Below, in pieces: positions 43,371-51,798 of a stretch of 64,000 nt of DNA. Numbering within the stretch: position 1 is the first letter of the stretch; the number at the start of each line of letters is the position of its first letter. The stretch covers positions 25,109 through 89,108 of the forward strand of contig NZ_LMOI01000002.1 of the NCBI RefSeq assembly GCF_001423525.1, written 5' to 3'. The DNA is from Arthrobacter sp. Leaf137. GTDB taxonomy: Bacteria > Actinomycetota > Actinomycetes > Actinomycetales > Micrococcaceae. The notes under the pieces are model-generated. The model did no database searches. It was not told the origin of the DNA and saw nothing but the letters and a program-made list of their open reading frames with translations. A program made the position numbers and the translations under genes.

Positions 43371-44825
43371 ATGATTCCTGAGCCTGCTGGGCGCGAGTAT
43401 GACGTAGTAATAATCGGTGCCGGCGCTGCCGGCGAAAACGTGGCGGACCGCGTGGTCAAGGGCGGGCTCACCGCCGTACTCGTTGAGGCTGAACTTGTGG
43501 GCGGTGAATGCTCGTACTGGGCCTGCATGCCATCCAAGGCCCTGCTCCGGCCGGGCACCGCACTGCACGGTGCGCAGACGACGCCCGGCGCCAAGGAAGC
43601 CGTAACCCGGACGCTGGACGCCAAAGCCGTCCTGTCCCGCAGGAACTACTTCACGTCCAACTGGCAGGACGACGGACAAGTGGAATGGGTCAAGGACTCC
43701 GGCATTGAGCTGGTCCGCGGCCACGCCTTCCTCACCGCGCCCCGGACTGTTGAGGTGGCAGGGCTGGACGGAACAGACCACCGCCTCAACGCCCGGCACG
43801 CCGTGGTCCTGGCCACCGGATCGGTGCCCACCCAGCCGCCCATTGAGGGGCTGGCGGACGTGCAGGTCTGGAGCAATCGGGAAGCGACCTCCGCCAGCGA
43901 GGTGCCGGCCCGGCTGGCCGTGCTGGGCGGCGGCGTGGCAGGAACTGAACTGGCCCAGGCCTTTGCCCGGCTGGGCTCGGCAGTGACGCTCGTTGCGCGC
44001 AGCGGCCTGCTGGGAAGCTTCCCGGAAGAAGCCGCCGCGCTTGTTGCCTCCGGCCTGCGGGCTGACGGCGTTGACCTTCGCCTCCACACAGCCACGCAGC
44101 GGATCGGCTTGAACGACGACGGCACCTTCAGTATCGAGCTTGGCGACGGTTCCAGCGTCACGGCGGATAAGGTCCTGGTATCGACGGGCCGGCACCCCGC
44201 CCTTGAGGGACTTGGCCTGGAAAGCGTCGGTTTCGCTCCAGATGCGGACGGGCGCTTGCTCCTTGAAACGGACAACACCGGGCTGGTCCATGCCGCGCAG
44301 GGTGACGGCGGCTGGCTGTACGCGGTGGGCGACGCCGCGGGGCGGAACCTCTATACGCACCAGGGCAAATACGAGGCCCGCGCCACCGGGGACGCCATTG
44401 CGGCGCGCGCCAGGGGAGAACTGGACGGCAGTCCGGCGGACTGGAGCCGCTTCGCCCAGACAGCCAACGATCACGCCGTCCCCGGGGTGGTCTTCACTGA
44501 TCCGGAACTCGCAACAGTGGGCCGCAGTCTCCAGCGGGCCCGCAAGGACGGCTACAACGTGTCATCAGTGGAGCTTCCCATCCAGGTTGCGGGGTCCTCC
44601 CTGCACTCCGAGAACTACGAGGGCTGGGCGCAGCTGGTCATCGACGAGGACCGCAAAGTCCTTTTGGGCGCCACTTTCGCCGGCCCGGACGTGGCGGAGC
44701 TCCTGCACGCGGCAACCATCGCCGTCGTGGGTGAAGTTCCGCTCCACCGGCTCTGGCATGCGGTCCCCGCGTACCCCACCATCAGCGAGGTGTGGCTGCG
44801 CTTGCTGGAGAAGTATGGATTGTAG
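43371..44825 (+). CDS. Pyridine nucleotide-disulfide oxidoreductase family flavoprotein
   Basis: A 484-residue enzyme of the lipoamide dehydrogenase/mercuric reductase group. FAD motif DVVIIGAGAAGENVADRV lies near 11-28. The redox-active pair is in GGECSYWACMPSKALL, so the C-x4-C spacing is kept but the inner residues are unlike the usual CVNxGC. NAD motif RLAVLGGGVAGTELAQAFA lies near 183. The C-terminal active-site region reads AYPTISEVW, with Tyr where lipoamide dehydrogenase has the His of HPT. It is therefore probably not a true lipoamide dehydrogenase; a disulfide or metal-ion reductase role is possible. Leaderless start. Confidence 0.82.
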   Translation: MIPEPAGREYDVVIIGAGAAGENVADRVVKGGLTAVLVEAELVGGECSYWACMPSKALLRPGTALHGAQTTPGAKEAVTRTLDAKAVLSRRNYFTSNWQDDGQVEWVKDSGIELVRGHAFLTAPRTVEVAGLDGTDHRLNARHAVVLATGSVPTQPPIEGLADVQVWSNREATSASEVPARLAVLGGGVAGTELAQAFARLGSAVTLVARSGLLGSFPEEAAALVASGLRADGVDLRLHTATQRIGLNDDGTFSIELGDGSSVTADKVLVSTGRHPALEGLGLESVGFAPDADGRLLLETDNTGLVHAAQGDGGWLYAVGDAAGRNLYTHQGKYEARATGDAIAARARGELDGSPADWSRFAQTANDHAVPGVVFTDPELATVGRSLQRARKDGYNVSSVELPIQVAGSSLHSENYEGWAQLVIDEDRKVLLGATFAGPDVAELLHAATIAVVGEVPLHRLWHAVPAYPTISEVWLRLLEKYGL

Positions 44826-44834
44826 GGTCCGTAT

Positions 44835-44863
44835 TTGAACTGACCGGTCAGTTTGGTTAGTCT
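44835..44863 (+). promoter_or_regulatory. Promoter of the YhgE operon overlapped by a 16-bp palindrome
   Basis: -35 TTGAAC (44835-44840) and -10 TAGTCT (44858-44863) are spaced 17 nt. The perfect palindrome AACTGACCGGTCAGTT (44838-44853) sits between and over them, the classic position for repression. The TetR protein encoded at the end of the operon is the obvious candidate ligand. Confidence 0.7.
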
Positions 44864-44894
44864 TGTAGCAGACACTTTCTGTGAAAGGCTCCCC

Positions 44895-45755
44895 TTGCTC
44901 TCAGCACGCCAGCTTTCCGTCAAAGGCCGCCGCGATCCCCTGCTCCCTCCCACCACGCTTGCCGTGGAGCGGGGACAGCTCCTGCTGGTGGCCGGTGACC
45001 GCCAGGACCAACGCACGGCCCTTGCCCTTGCCCTCAGTGGGCGGATGAAGTCCACCGGCGGCTCGGTTGCCTGGGACGGGCAGCAGCGCACCCGGCAGCT
45101 GCGGCTGGCCAGTGCCCTGGTGGACTCCCCCGGCGTGAACGAGCCGGAGGAGCACCTGAGCGTGCGCGACCTCGTGACAGAGGACCTTGCCCTGGTGCCG
45201 CGCCGCTACCGGGGCGCGCTGCTCAGCGGCCCGTGGCTCAAAGTGAACCGCTTCGAGGACATCGCCGGCCTCTGGACCGAACAGCTGGACCCCGCCCGGC
45301 GGCTGGAGCTGCTGACCGCGCTGGCGCTGGCCAACCCGCACACCGACCTCCTCGTGGTGGACTCTCCGGACAGGCACAGCGCGGACAACGCCGCCTGGCT
45401 GCCCCGCCTGCAGGAATTGGCGTCCGACGCCGGAAGGCCGCTCGCGGTCGTCGCCACCGTGCGCGCCCTCCCGCCGTCGTGGAACGGCCCGTCCGCCGTC
45501 GTGGGCAACGATGCTGTGGCAGATGTGGGCAACGATGCCGTGACAGATGGGCCCGTGACGGAAACTGACGAGGCGAGCGACGGCCAGCAAACTGGCCGCC
45601 ACGAAGCTGCGATCCGCGACGACGGGCTGCCGGAGCGTCCGGATGAAGACGATGCCCTCAACGAGGGTACCCATGGCCACGAAAGCCGGGCCACCCCTGC
45701 ACACACCGGGCAGCACGTCCGGACCCATGAACTCGAAACCGAGGTTGCCAAGTGA
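44895..45755 (+). CDS. ABC-ATPase-like protein with degenerate nucleotide-binding motifs
   Basis: A 286-residue protein shaped like an ABC ATPase: LSARQLSVKGRRDPLLPPTT, then LLLVAGDRQDQRTALALALSG where Walker A should be. The invariant Gly-Lys is replaced by Gln-Arg. The Walker B-like LLVVDSPDRHS has Ser in place of the catalytic Glu, and no LSGGQ signature is seen. The last about 85 residues are acidic, His-rich and disordered, and include a 24-bp tandem repeat. An in-frame TTG at 44853 lies inside the operator, so the TTG at 44895 with GAAAGG upstream is preferred. The stop overlaps the permease start. Probably a non-hydrolysing partner or regulator. Confidence 0.75.
   Translation: MLSARQLSVKGRRDPLLPPTTLAVERGQLLLVAGDRQDQRTALALALSGRMKSTGGSVAWDGQQRTRQLRLASALVDSPGVNEPEEHLSVRDLVTEDLALVPRRYRGALLSGPWLKVNRFEDIAGLWTEQLDPARRLELLTALALANPHTDLLVVDSPDRHSADNAAWLPRLQELASDAGRPLAVVATVRALPPSWNGPSAVVGNDAVADVGNDAVTDGPVTETDEASDGQQTGRHEAAIRDDGLPERPDEDDALNEGTHGHESRATPAHTGQHVRTHELETEVAK
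45501..45548 (+). repeat. 24-bp tandem repeat, two units
   Basis: Units at 45501-45524 and 45525-45548 differ at two positions and encode VGNDAVAD and VGNDAVTD in the disordered tail of the ATPase-like protein. Confidence 0.85.
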
Positions 45756-47788
45756 CAGTCATCCGGCTGGCCCGCTCCGAACTCAAGCGCATGACCGGCG
45801 GGCTGCTGCCCAAGCTGACCATCCTGGCGCTGACCATGGTCCCCCTCCTGTACGGGGCCGTCTATTTGTACGCCAACTGGAATCCTTACGGCCACCTGAA
45901 CAACCTTGATGCCGCCCTGGTGGTGGAGGATACGGGGGCCGGAAGCAGCGACGGTACCCGTTTGGAGGCCGGGGCGAAGGTGGCGGACAGCCTGGTGGAG
46001 GGGAACGTCTTCCACTGGATTCCGGTGGAAAGCTCCGCAGCAGCGGATGAGGGCGTCAGCAGCGGCGCGTACGCCTTTGCCCTGAAGATCCCGAAGGACT
46101 TCTCCGCCAACCTGGCGTCGCCGGGCAGCTTCGACTCTGCAAGCCAGGCGATGCTCAATGTCACCACCAACGACGCGAACAACTATCTCCTCAGCACCAT
46201 CGTGGACAAGCTGACCACCGCGGTTCACACCACGGTGGCCACCGAGGTGGGCGAGGAAACCGCGAACCAGCTGCTCACCGGCTTTGGAACCATCCACACC
46301 CAGATGGTGAAAGCCGCCGACGGCGCGGGGCAGCTGGCGGACGGCGTCGCCACCCTCCGCGACGGCACCGTGACGCTGCATCAGGGAACCACAGACCTCA
46401 GCAGCGGAGCCTCCCAGCTCGAGGCCGGGCAGCTGAAGCTCCGCGACGGAGCCAATCAGCTCACCGACGGCGCCGGCCAGTTGAGCAGCGGCCTGTCGGT
46501 ATTGAAGGACAAGACCGGGTCGCTCCCCACCGACTCGCAGACGCTTGCGTCCGGGGCTGCGCAGGTGGCCGCCGGGAATGCCCAGCTCAACACCAAGATC
46601 CAGGATGTGGCAACGCAGCTGGAGGCCGCGGACAAGGGGCTGCGGGCACGGGTGGTGGAGTCCAACAGCCGGCTGGTGGCTTCGGGCGTACTGACGCAGG
46701 AGCAGGCCAACGCCATCCTTGCCGACTTCGATGCCGCAGCCACGTCCAACCCGGTAGCCGCCGCCAAGGCGAAGCTGCAGACTGATGCGGCCCAGATCCA
46801 GCAGCTGGCCGACGGCTCCGAGGCCGTCAGTGTGGGCGCCGCGCAACTGGCCGCCGCCACCCCGGCACTGAAGGACGCCATCGGGCAGGCCTCAAGCGGC
46901 GCCGACAAACTCCATACCGGTGCCGCCACCCTCGCCACGGGTGAGCAGGCCGCATTGGACGGCACCTCCAGCCTGGCTGCGGGAGCGCAGAAACTCGATT
47001 CCGGCGCTGCCCAGCTGGCCGACGGTGCCGGCACGGCCGCGGACGGTTCACGCACGCTGGCCGACGAGATCGGCAAGGGTGCCGGGCAGGTTCCCAACCC
47101 CGACGATGCCCAGAAGGACAATCTGTCCAGGGTCATGGCGGATCCGGTTGCCGTCAGCAACGTTTCCCAGGCCAAGGCCAACTCCTACGGCGCCGGGCTG
47201 GCACCGTTCTTCCTCACGCTGGCCCTGTGGATCGGCATCTTCATGCTGGTGCAGGCCATGCGTCCCATCACCCATCGGGCGCTGGCGTCCAACGCCCCGT
47301 CCTGGAAGATCGCCCTGGGCGGCTGGCTCCCCTTCCTGGCTGTATCCGTTGTGCAGGCGTCCCTGCTGACCCTGGTGGTGAACGTCGCCCTGGGCCTGAA
47401 CCCCGCGCATCCGGTGATGATGTGGCTGTTCATGCTGGCGGCGGCCATGGCGTTCAGTGCCCTGATCCAGGGGATCGTTGCGCTGCTGGGCTCCCCCGGC
47501 AAGCTGGTGGTGCTCATCCTGCTGGTGCTCCAGCTCGTGTCCTCGGGAGGTACCTTCCCGTGGCAGACCACACCGCAGCCCCTGCATGTGGTGCACGAGA
47601 TCCTTCCCATGGGGTACGTGGTGACCGGAATGCGGCACCTGATCTACGGGGCGGACCTGTCCATGATCCTGCCCACCGTGGCCGGACTCCTCGGGTACAC
47701 CCTGCTGGGTACCGTGATGTCCACGCTGGCAGTGCGCAAGAACAAGTACTGGACTTTGAAGACGCTTAAGCCGGAGATTGCCGTATGA
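45752..47788 (+). CDS. YhgE/Pip family membrane protein (ABC-2 type)
   Basis: A 678-residue membrane protein. One N-terminal helix (LTILALTMVPLLYGAVYLYA, about 22-41) is followed by a long extracytoplasmic region. Five or so helices lie in the last 200 residues (from about 480). The outer region has many repeated A/S-G-x-x-Q/K-L-x-x-G units (DGAGQLADGVATLRDGT, SSGASQLEAGQLKLRDG), predicted to form a long coiled coil as in YhgE/Pip and type VII-associated proteins. It overlaps the ATPase-like gene and the TetR gene by ATGA at each side. Related proteins serve as phage receptors or lipid/toxin exporters; the role here is unknown. Confidence 0.88.
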   Translation: MTVIRLARSELKRMTGGLLPKLTILALTMVPLLYGAVYLYANWNPYGHLNNLDAALVVEDTGAGSSDGTRLEAGAKVADSLVEGNVFHWIPVESSAAADEGVSSGAYAFALKIPKDFSANLASPGSFDSASQAMLNVTTNDANNYLLSTIVDKLTTAVHTTVATEVGEETANQLLTGFGTIHTQMVKAADGAGQLADGVATLRDGTVTLHQGTTDLSSGASQLEAGQLKLRDGANQLTDGAGQLSSGLSVLKDKTGSLPTDSQTLASGAAQVAAGNAQLNTKIQDVATQLEAADKGLRARVVESNSRLVASGVLTQEQANAILADFDAAATSNPVAAAKAKLQTDAAQIQQLADGSEAVSVGAAQLAAATPALKDAIGQASSGADKLHTGAATLATGEQAALDGTSSLAAGAQKLDSGAAQLADGAGTAADGSRTLADEIGKGAGQVPNPDDAQKDNLSRVMADPVAVSNVSQAKANSYGAGLAPFFLTLALWIGIFMLVQAMRPITHRALASNAPSWKIALGGWLPFLAVSVVQASLLTLVVNVALGLNPAHPVMMWLFMLAAAMAFSALIQGIVALLGSPGKLVVLILLVLQLVSSGGTFPWQTTPQPLHVVHEILPMGYVVTGMRHLIYGADLSMILPTVAGLLGYTLLGTVMSTLAVRKNKYWTLKTLKPEIAV

Positions 47789-48612
47789 GCAAGGACCCGG
47801 AGGATAGGGGCGCTGCCTTGGCAGGCGGGGCAGCGGCAGACGTGGCAGCGGCAGCTTCGGTCCTGGAAACGGCGGAAATGGGCACACATCCCTTAGACAC
47901 TGCGAAAGGGCGGCGGCCGGCCCGGACCACGGCCACCCGGCAGAAGCTGTTCGATGCCTCCATGGCACTGATCGGCGAGCGCGGGGCCGCAAACGTGACG
48001 GTGGACGAAATCGCCGCGGCCGCCGGCGTATCGAAGGGAACTGTCTACTACAACTTCGGCAGCAAGTCCGAACTGATCGCCCAGCTGCTGAGGCATGGTG
48101 TGGACATCCTGAAGGCCAGGCTGCTGGGAGCCGCCGACGCAGGGAAGCCACGTACCGGACGCCCGCGCAAGGCCAATAAGACCGGCGGTGCCGAAGCCGG
48201 GAGTTCCACTGATTCGGACGGGGATCCCTCCGTTTCGGCCGGGGATCCCCTGGTGGCCATGGAGTCGATGATCGGGCAGGCCATGGATTTCATGGCCGAG
48301 TACCCGTCCTTCGCCCGGCTGTGGGTGAGCGAGAACTGGCGCATCCCCAGCGAGTGGCAGGGCACCTTCGCGGTGCTTCGCGGGGAGCTGTTGGAGGTGG
48401 TGGGTCAGGCCGTGGACAACGTGGCGAAGGCCTACCCGGTGGACGAGTCCGTACCCCGCGGGAGCCTTGAAACGGCCATCTTCGGCGCCTGCTTCGTTGT
48501 GGGCCTGGACCGGCAGACCTATAACCCCGAGCGGACCCGTGACCAAAGCGTTGCAGCAATCATGGCCATCATGCGCGGCTACGTCCTGAAGGATGCGCAC
48601 CCTCGGGGATGA
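47785..48612 (+). CDS. TetR/AcrR family transcriptional regulator
   Basis: A 275-residue repressor. About 50 residues of Ala-rich tail precede the HTH domain (NVTVDEIAAAAGVSKGTVYYNFGSKSELIAQLL, near 71-103, split here only for description). A Gly/Ser/Asp-rich insert lies near 118-150, and the C-terminal ligand domain ends near 270. Position at the end of the operon, with a 16-bp palindrome at the operon promoter, suggests autorepression of the pseudo-ATPase/YhgE pair. It overlaps both neighbours by ATGA. Confidence 0.92.
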   Translation: MSKDPEDRGAALAGGAAADVAAAASVLETAEMGTHPLDTAKGRRPARTTATRQKLFDASMALIGERGAANVTVDEIAAAAGVSKGTVYYNFGSKSELIAQLLRHGVDILKARLLGAADAGKPRTGRPRKANKTGGAEAGSSTDSDGDPSVSAGDPLVAMESMIGQAMDFMAEYPSFARLWVSENWRIPSEWQGTFAVLRGELLEVVGQAVDNVAKAYPVDESVPRGSLETAIFGACFVVGLDRQTYNPERTRDQSVAAIMAIMRGYVLKDAHPRG

Positions 48613-49367
48613 TGGAGCACATGCGTCACATGGGCAACAGCGGAAAGTTTGCGGTCATTTGCGGCATCGTCGCGGCCGGGCTGCTGGTCCTGACGGGGAT
48701 GACACTGGCGGAGCCGGTGTTCCTGGCGTTCCTAGGCGTCCTGGCGCTGGCCTATGTGGCCGCGGTCGGGGAGCTGGTGGTCCGTCGGCGTCGCCTGGCC
48801 CTCGTGGCGACAGGTGCGGGTACCAGCATCACCATCGCGTGCTCGCTCGCATTCCTGAGCACCTGGGAGCTGGCGTTTGACGGCGAGTCATCCTTCATCG
48901 GCACCCCGTTGCCCACGAACGATCCGGACAACTACTTCATGGTGGCCGCTGCCGCCGCTGCGGGGACCCTCGCGGTCCTTTTCCTGGGCGCTGCGTGGCC
49001 ATCCCGCCGTCGTACCGCAAGCGGGCGCAAGCCTGGGACGGCGGGACGCAGGCCCGCGGCTGCGAGCCGTCCCTCCGGCCGGGGAACGGCACAGAACCCC
49101 GCGCGGCGCCCGGGTGCGCAACGCGTGGGAGCACAACGTACGGCTGCGCCCAGGCCAGGTGCGCCGCGCGCGGCTGAACAGGGTTCCGGGACGCAGCGTT
49201 CCGCGACAAGGGCCTCCGGCGGCCAACGTTCCGGCGCCCAGGGACCAGGTGCCCAGGGTTCGGCGGCTCAGCGTGCCCCGGGGACCCGGCCGCCGGCCAG
49301 GTTGCCGTCCACGCCTGCCCGCCGCCCGTCCCCGAAATCCGGCAACGGCTCAACCACGGGCCGCTGA
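48609..49367 (+). CDS. Predicted membrane protein with Arg/Gly/Ala/Gln-rich tail
   Basis: Not recognised. 252 residues with four hydrophobic segments (about 14-30, 34-55, 65-82 and 111-130). The rest is a highly basic low-complexity tail of about 120 residues, with recurring GAQR-type units (RPGAQRVGAQRTA, GTQRSAT, GAQGPGAQGSAAQRA). Translation is coupled to TetR (ATGA). The last 100 bp overlap the EamA gene on the other strand, and the tail's composition may partly reflect this shared coding. Confidence 0.6.
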   Translation: MMEHMRHMGNSGKFAVICGIVAAGLLVLTGMTLAEPVFLAFLGVLALAYVAAVGELVVRRRRLALVATGAGTSITIACSLAFLSTWELAFDGESSFIGTPLPTNDPDNYFMVAAAAAAGTLAVLFLGAAWPSRRRTASGRKPGTAGRRPAAASRPSGRGTAQNPARRPGAQRVGAQRTAAPRPGAPRAAEQGSGTQRSATRASGGQRSGAQGPGAQGSAAQRAPGTRPPARLPSTPARRPSPKSGNGSTTGR

Positions 49368-50242
49368 GGCGGCCTCCGGCTGAAGTTCACCACCGCCGTC
49401 GCCACGCCTGCAAGGAGCAGCAGCCCGCCCGCAATTTCCGTTGGCGTGGGAATTTCCGCCAGGACCAGCCAGGCCGCGCCCATTCCCACCACCGGGACCA
49501 GCAGGGTGAACGGAACAACGGCGGACGACGGGTGGCTGGCCAGCAGCCGGTTCCAGATTCCGTAGCCCACCAGCGAGGCGAACACGGCCGTGTACAGTGC
49601 GCTCAGCAGCGTGGGCGCCTGCAGGTGCCCGAGCGTCCCCAGCACTGCGCCGGGGCCATCCACCACCAGCGACAGGCAGAAAAGGGGCAGCGGCACCACG
49701 GCGCCGGACCACACCACCAGGCCCAGTCCCGAGGCTGCCCGCGCTTTCCGGGCAATGACGTTCCCTGCGGCCCAGGATAGTGCGGCCGCGAGGACGATGA
49801 GGAAGGGCAGCAATGGCGCGACAGCGCTGCGGCCCGCCGCGACGACGGCCAGCCCCGCCACGCCCAGGACCACCCCGGCAAGCTGGCGGGGTCCGGGCCG
49901 TTCACCGAGGAAGACGGCGGCAAGCAGGACCGTCAGGAGCACCTGCGCCTGCAGCACCAGGGAAGCGAGCCCTGCCGGCATTCCCAGCGCCATGGCCAGG
50001 TAGAGGAGCCCGAACTGCCCGGCACTCATGAAGAGGCCGACGCCGATGATCGCCTTCCAGCTGACATCCGGCTTGCGGATGAAGAGGATCCACGGGACCA
50101 CCACCAGGACGAAGCGCATCGCCACGAACAGGAGCGGCGGGACGTCCCCTCCCCCGGGGTGCAGCCCGATGTCGATGGCAACGAAATTCAGGCCCCACAG
50201 GATGGCAACCAGGACGGCGAGGAGGGAGTTGCGGAGATTCAC
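49268..50242 (-). CDS. EamA/DMT family transporter
   Basis: A 324-residue protein with ten hydrophobic helices in two EamA repeats (LAVLVAILWGLNFVAIDIG near 7-25; LAAALSWAAGNVIARKA near 155-171). Such carriers export amino acids or metabolites. The start GTG at 50242 gives MNLRNSLLAV, a typical N-terminus; a GTG 11 codons earlier is less likely. The C-terminal tail after about residue 290 is charged, non-membrane and overlaps the 48609 gene. It is divergent from a LysR gene, a common arrangement for exporter/regulator pairs. Confidence 0.9.
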   Translation of the reverse strand: MNLRNSLLAVLVAILWGLNFVAIDIGLHPGGGDVPPLLFVAMRFVLVVVPWILFIRKPDVSWKAIIGVGLFMSAGQFGLLYLAMALGMPAGLASLVLQAQVLLTVLLAAVFLGERPGPRQLAGVVLGVAGLAVVAAGRSAVAPLLPFLIVLAAALSWAAGNVIARKARAASGLGLVVWSGAVVPLPLFCLSLVVDGPGAVLGTLGHLQAPTLLSALYTAVFASLVGYGIWNRLLASHPSSAVVPFTLLVPVVGMGAAWLVLAEIPTPTEIAGGLLLLAGVATAVVNFSRRPPQRPVVEPLPDFGDGRRAGVDGNLAGGRVPGAR

Positions 50243-50280
50243 CCCATCAGAGTGGCAGAAGCAGCAATGAAGCACCAGCG

Positions 50281-50297
50281 TTTATTTGCACCGTAAA
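50281..50297. promoter_or_regulatory. Candidate LysR binding repeat (TTTA-N9-TAAA)
   Basis: The inverted repeat lies between divergent eamA and lysR genes, consistent with the T-N11-A rule for LysR sites. Confidence 0.4.
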
Positions 50298-50302
50298 TCG
50301 TG

Positions 50303-50308
50303 TACTTT
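50303..50308 (+). promoter_or_regulatory. -10 element for leaderless lysR mRNA
   Basis: TACTTT, 6 nt before the ATG at 50315. Confidence 0.35.
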
Positions 50309-50314
50309 TGCCTC

Positions 50315-51229
50315 ATGATTGATATCGGGTCGCTCCGGGCCCTGGCCGCGATTGAACAGTACCGGTCCGTCATTGCAGCCTCCGAAGCCATGGGGTTCAG
50401 CCCCTCGGCCGTCTCCCAGCAGGTCAAGAAGTTGGAGAGGGAAGCCGGCTTTGCCGTGCTGGAACGCCGGGGTCGGGGCGTACTGCTCACTGAACGGGGC
50501 GTGACACTCGCCGCCTATGGGCGGCGCATCCTTGCCGAACTCGAAGAACTCCAGTCAACCCTGCTGGCCGATCCGGCCAAGCCCAGCGGGCAGCTGCGGG
50601 TGGTGGCATTCTCCACCGCATGCCGCGGACTGGTGGGGCCCCTGCTGGGCAAACTGGCCGCGACCGAAAGCGACCTGAACGTCAGCGTCCTTGCCGAAGA
50701 CCCACGCGAGGCCGTGGCCCGCGTGGCCAACGGCGAGGCGGACCTGGGCCTGGTGCACAACTGGAATTCCGTTCCGCTGGTGATTCCCGAGCATCTGTCG
50801 CTGGAGTGGCTGTGCGAGGACATCGCCGACGTCCTCGTGCACAGCAGCCACCCGCTGGCAGGGCGCTCCGGCGTCACACCGGCAGACCTGGTGGATGAGC
50901 AATGGATCAGCACCCCGCACGGGGCCATCTGCAACGAAGCCCTGCTGAGGATCTTCGCCGATCTTGGCCGGGTTCCCGACATCAAGGTCTACGACCCCGA
51001 TTTCGCCACCCACATCGCCCTCGTGGAGCAGGCCGCAGTGGTGGCCCTGGTTCCGCGGCTGGGCCGCCCGGTGCTGCCGCGGGACGTGGTTGCGGTGCCC
51101 GTCACGGACCCCGTCCAGGCGCGGCAGGTGGGCATTGTCCACCGCAGGACCATGACGGCCAGCCCGGGCATCCGGTACGTGTCCGAACTGCTGCGGAAGA
51201 TCGCTGCTAGTGGGCCCGGGGAACCTTGA
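50315..51229 (+). CDS. LysR family transcriptional regulator
   Basis: A 304-residue regulator. The N-terminal HTH contains IEQYRSVIAASEAMGFSPSA followed by VSQQVKKLE; a periplasmic-binding-like effector domain runs from about 90 to 295. The ATG at 50315 is preferred over a GTG five codons earlier because it gives the standard M-I-D-I-G-S-L-R start and has TACTTT 6 nt ahead. It probably controls the divergent EamA exporter. The 3' end overlaps sixA by 23 bp tail-to-tail. Confidence 0.93.
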   Translation: MIDIGSLRALAAIEQYRSVIAASEAMGFSPSAVSQQVKKLEREAGFAVLERRGRGVLLTERGVTLAAYGRRILAELEELQSTLLADPAKPSGQLRVVAFSTACRGLVGPLLGKLAATESDLNVSVLAEDPREAVARVANGEADLGLVHNWNSVPLVIPEHLSLEWLCEDIADVLVHSSHPLAGRSGVTPADLVDEQWISTPHGAICNEALLRIFADLGRVPDIKVYDPDFATHIALVEQAAVVALVPRLGRPVLPRDVVAVPVTDPVQARQVGIVHRRTMTASPGIRYVSELLRKIAASGPGEP

Positions 51230-51734
51230 ACCTGGTGATGCGGGCGTCCTGCCCGTCCAGCTCGGCCCACGACTTTTCGGTTTCCAGGACCGTCAGCGCG
51301 CTGGTGGGATACCGGGTGGCAGCGTCCATATAAGCATCATGGTCGGAGTCCCGGGAGGCCAGGTGCATCGCCAGGTCCTGGACGCCCGGCAGGTGCGAGA
51401 TCAGCATCAGGGTGGTCACGGTATCCGGAACGTGGTTGACCACGGCAAGCATGCACAGGGCCGAGGCGGCATACAGCCCGTCCTCAAGCTTGGGCGTGGG
51501 CGCCTTGTCCCCCAGTTCCGAGCACACCCAGGTGCAGGTCTGGCGGGTACGCAGGGCACTCGAGCACAGGATGAAGTCAGGGACGATGTTGTGCTTAAGC
51601 AGCCACTTCCCAGCCAGCGGCGCCTCCCGGTGACCGCGTTCCTCCAGGGGCCGTTCATGGTCGGCAATCCCGCCGGGCCAGTCGGCCTTGGAATGCCGCA
51701 TGATCACAAGCCGGCGAAGATGGTGCTCACTCAT
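51207..51734 (-). CDS. sixA: SixA-type histidine phosphatase
   Basis: A 175-residue member of the histidine phosphatase superfamily. The phosphoacceptor RHS motif is LVIMRHSKADW (R13-H14). The second half contains SSALRTRQT and LMLISHLPGVQD (His of the active site). SixA removes phosphate from HPt domains or from PTS proteins. Leaderless start: TAGGCT 6 nt upstream. The gene name rests on family resemblance. Confidence 0.88.
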   Translation of the reverse strand: MSEHHLRRLVIMRHSKADWPGGIADHERPLEERGHREAPLAGKWLLKHNIVPDFILCSSALRTRQTCTWVCSELGDKAPTPKLEDGLYAASALCMLAVVNHVPDTVTTLMLISHLPGVQDLAMHLASRDSDHDAYMDAATRYPTSALTVLETEKSWAELDGQDARITRFKVPRAH

Positions 51735-51740
51735 GGCCCA

Positions 51741-51746
51741 AGCCTA
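51741..51746 (-). promoter_or_regulatory. -10 element for leaderless sixA mRNA
   Basis: Minus-strand TAGGCT, 6 nt before the ATG at 51734. Confidence 0.45.
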
Positions 51747-51798
51747 TCCAAACCACTTAGCCGTGGAGGTCAATGCTTGGCTGGGCAACACGAACGCA

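Noticed and set aside
44853..44894. Upstream TTG start for the pseudo-ATPase gene
   Set aside because: It lies inside the operator/promoter, so it would not be on the transcript.
45206..46846. 546-codon frame opposite the pseudo-ATPase/YhgE genes
   Set aside because: Shadow of repeat-rich coding DNA.
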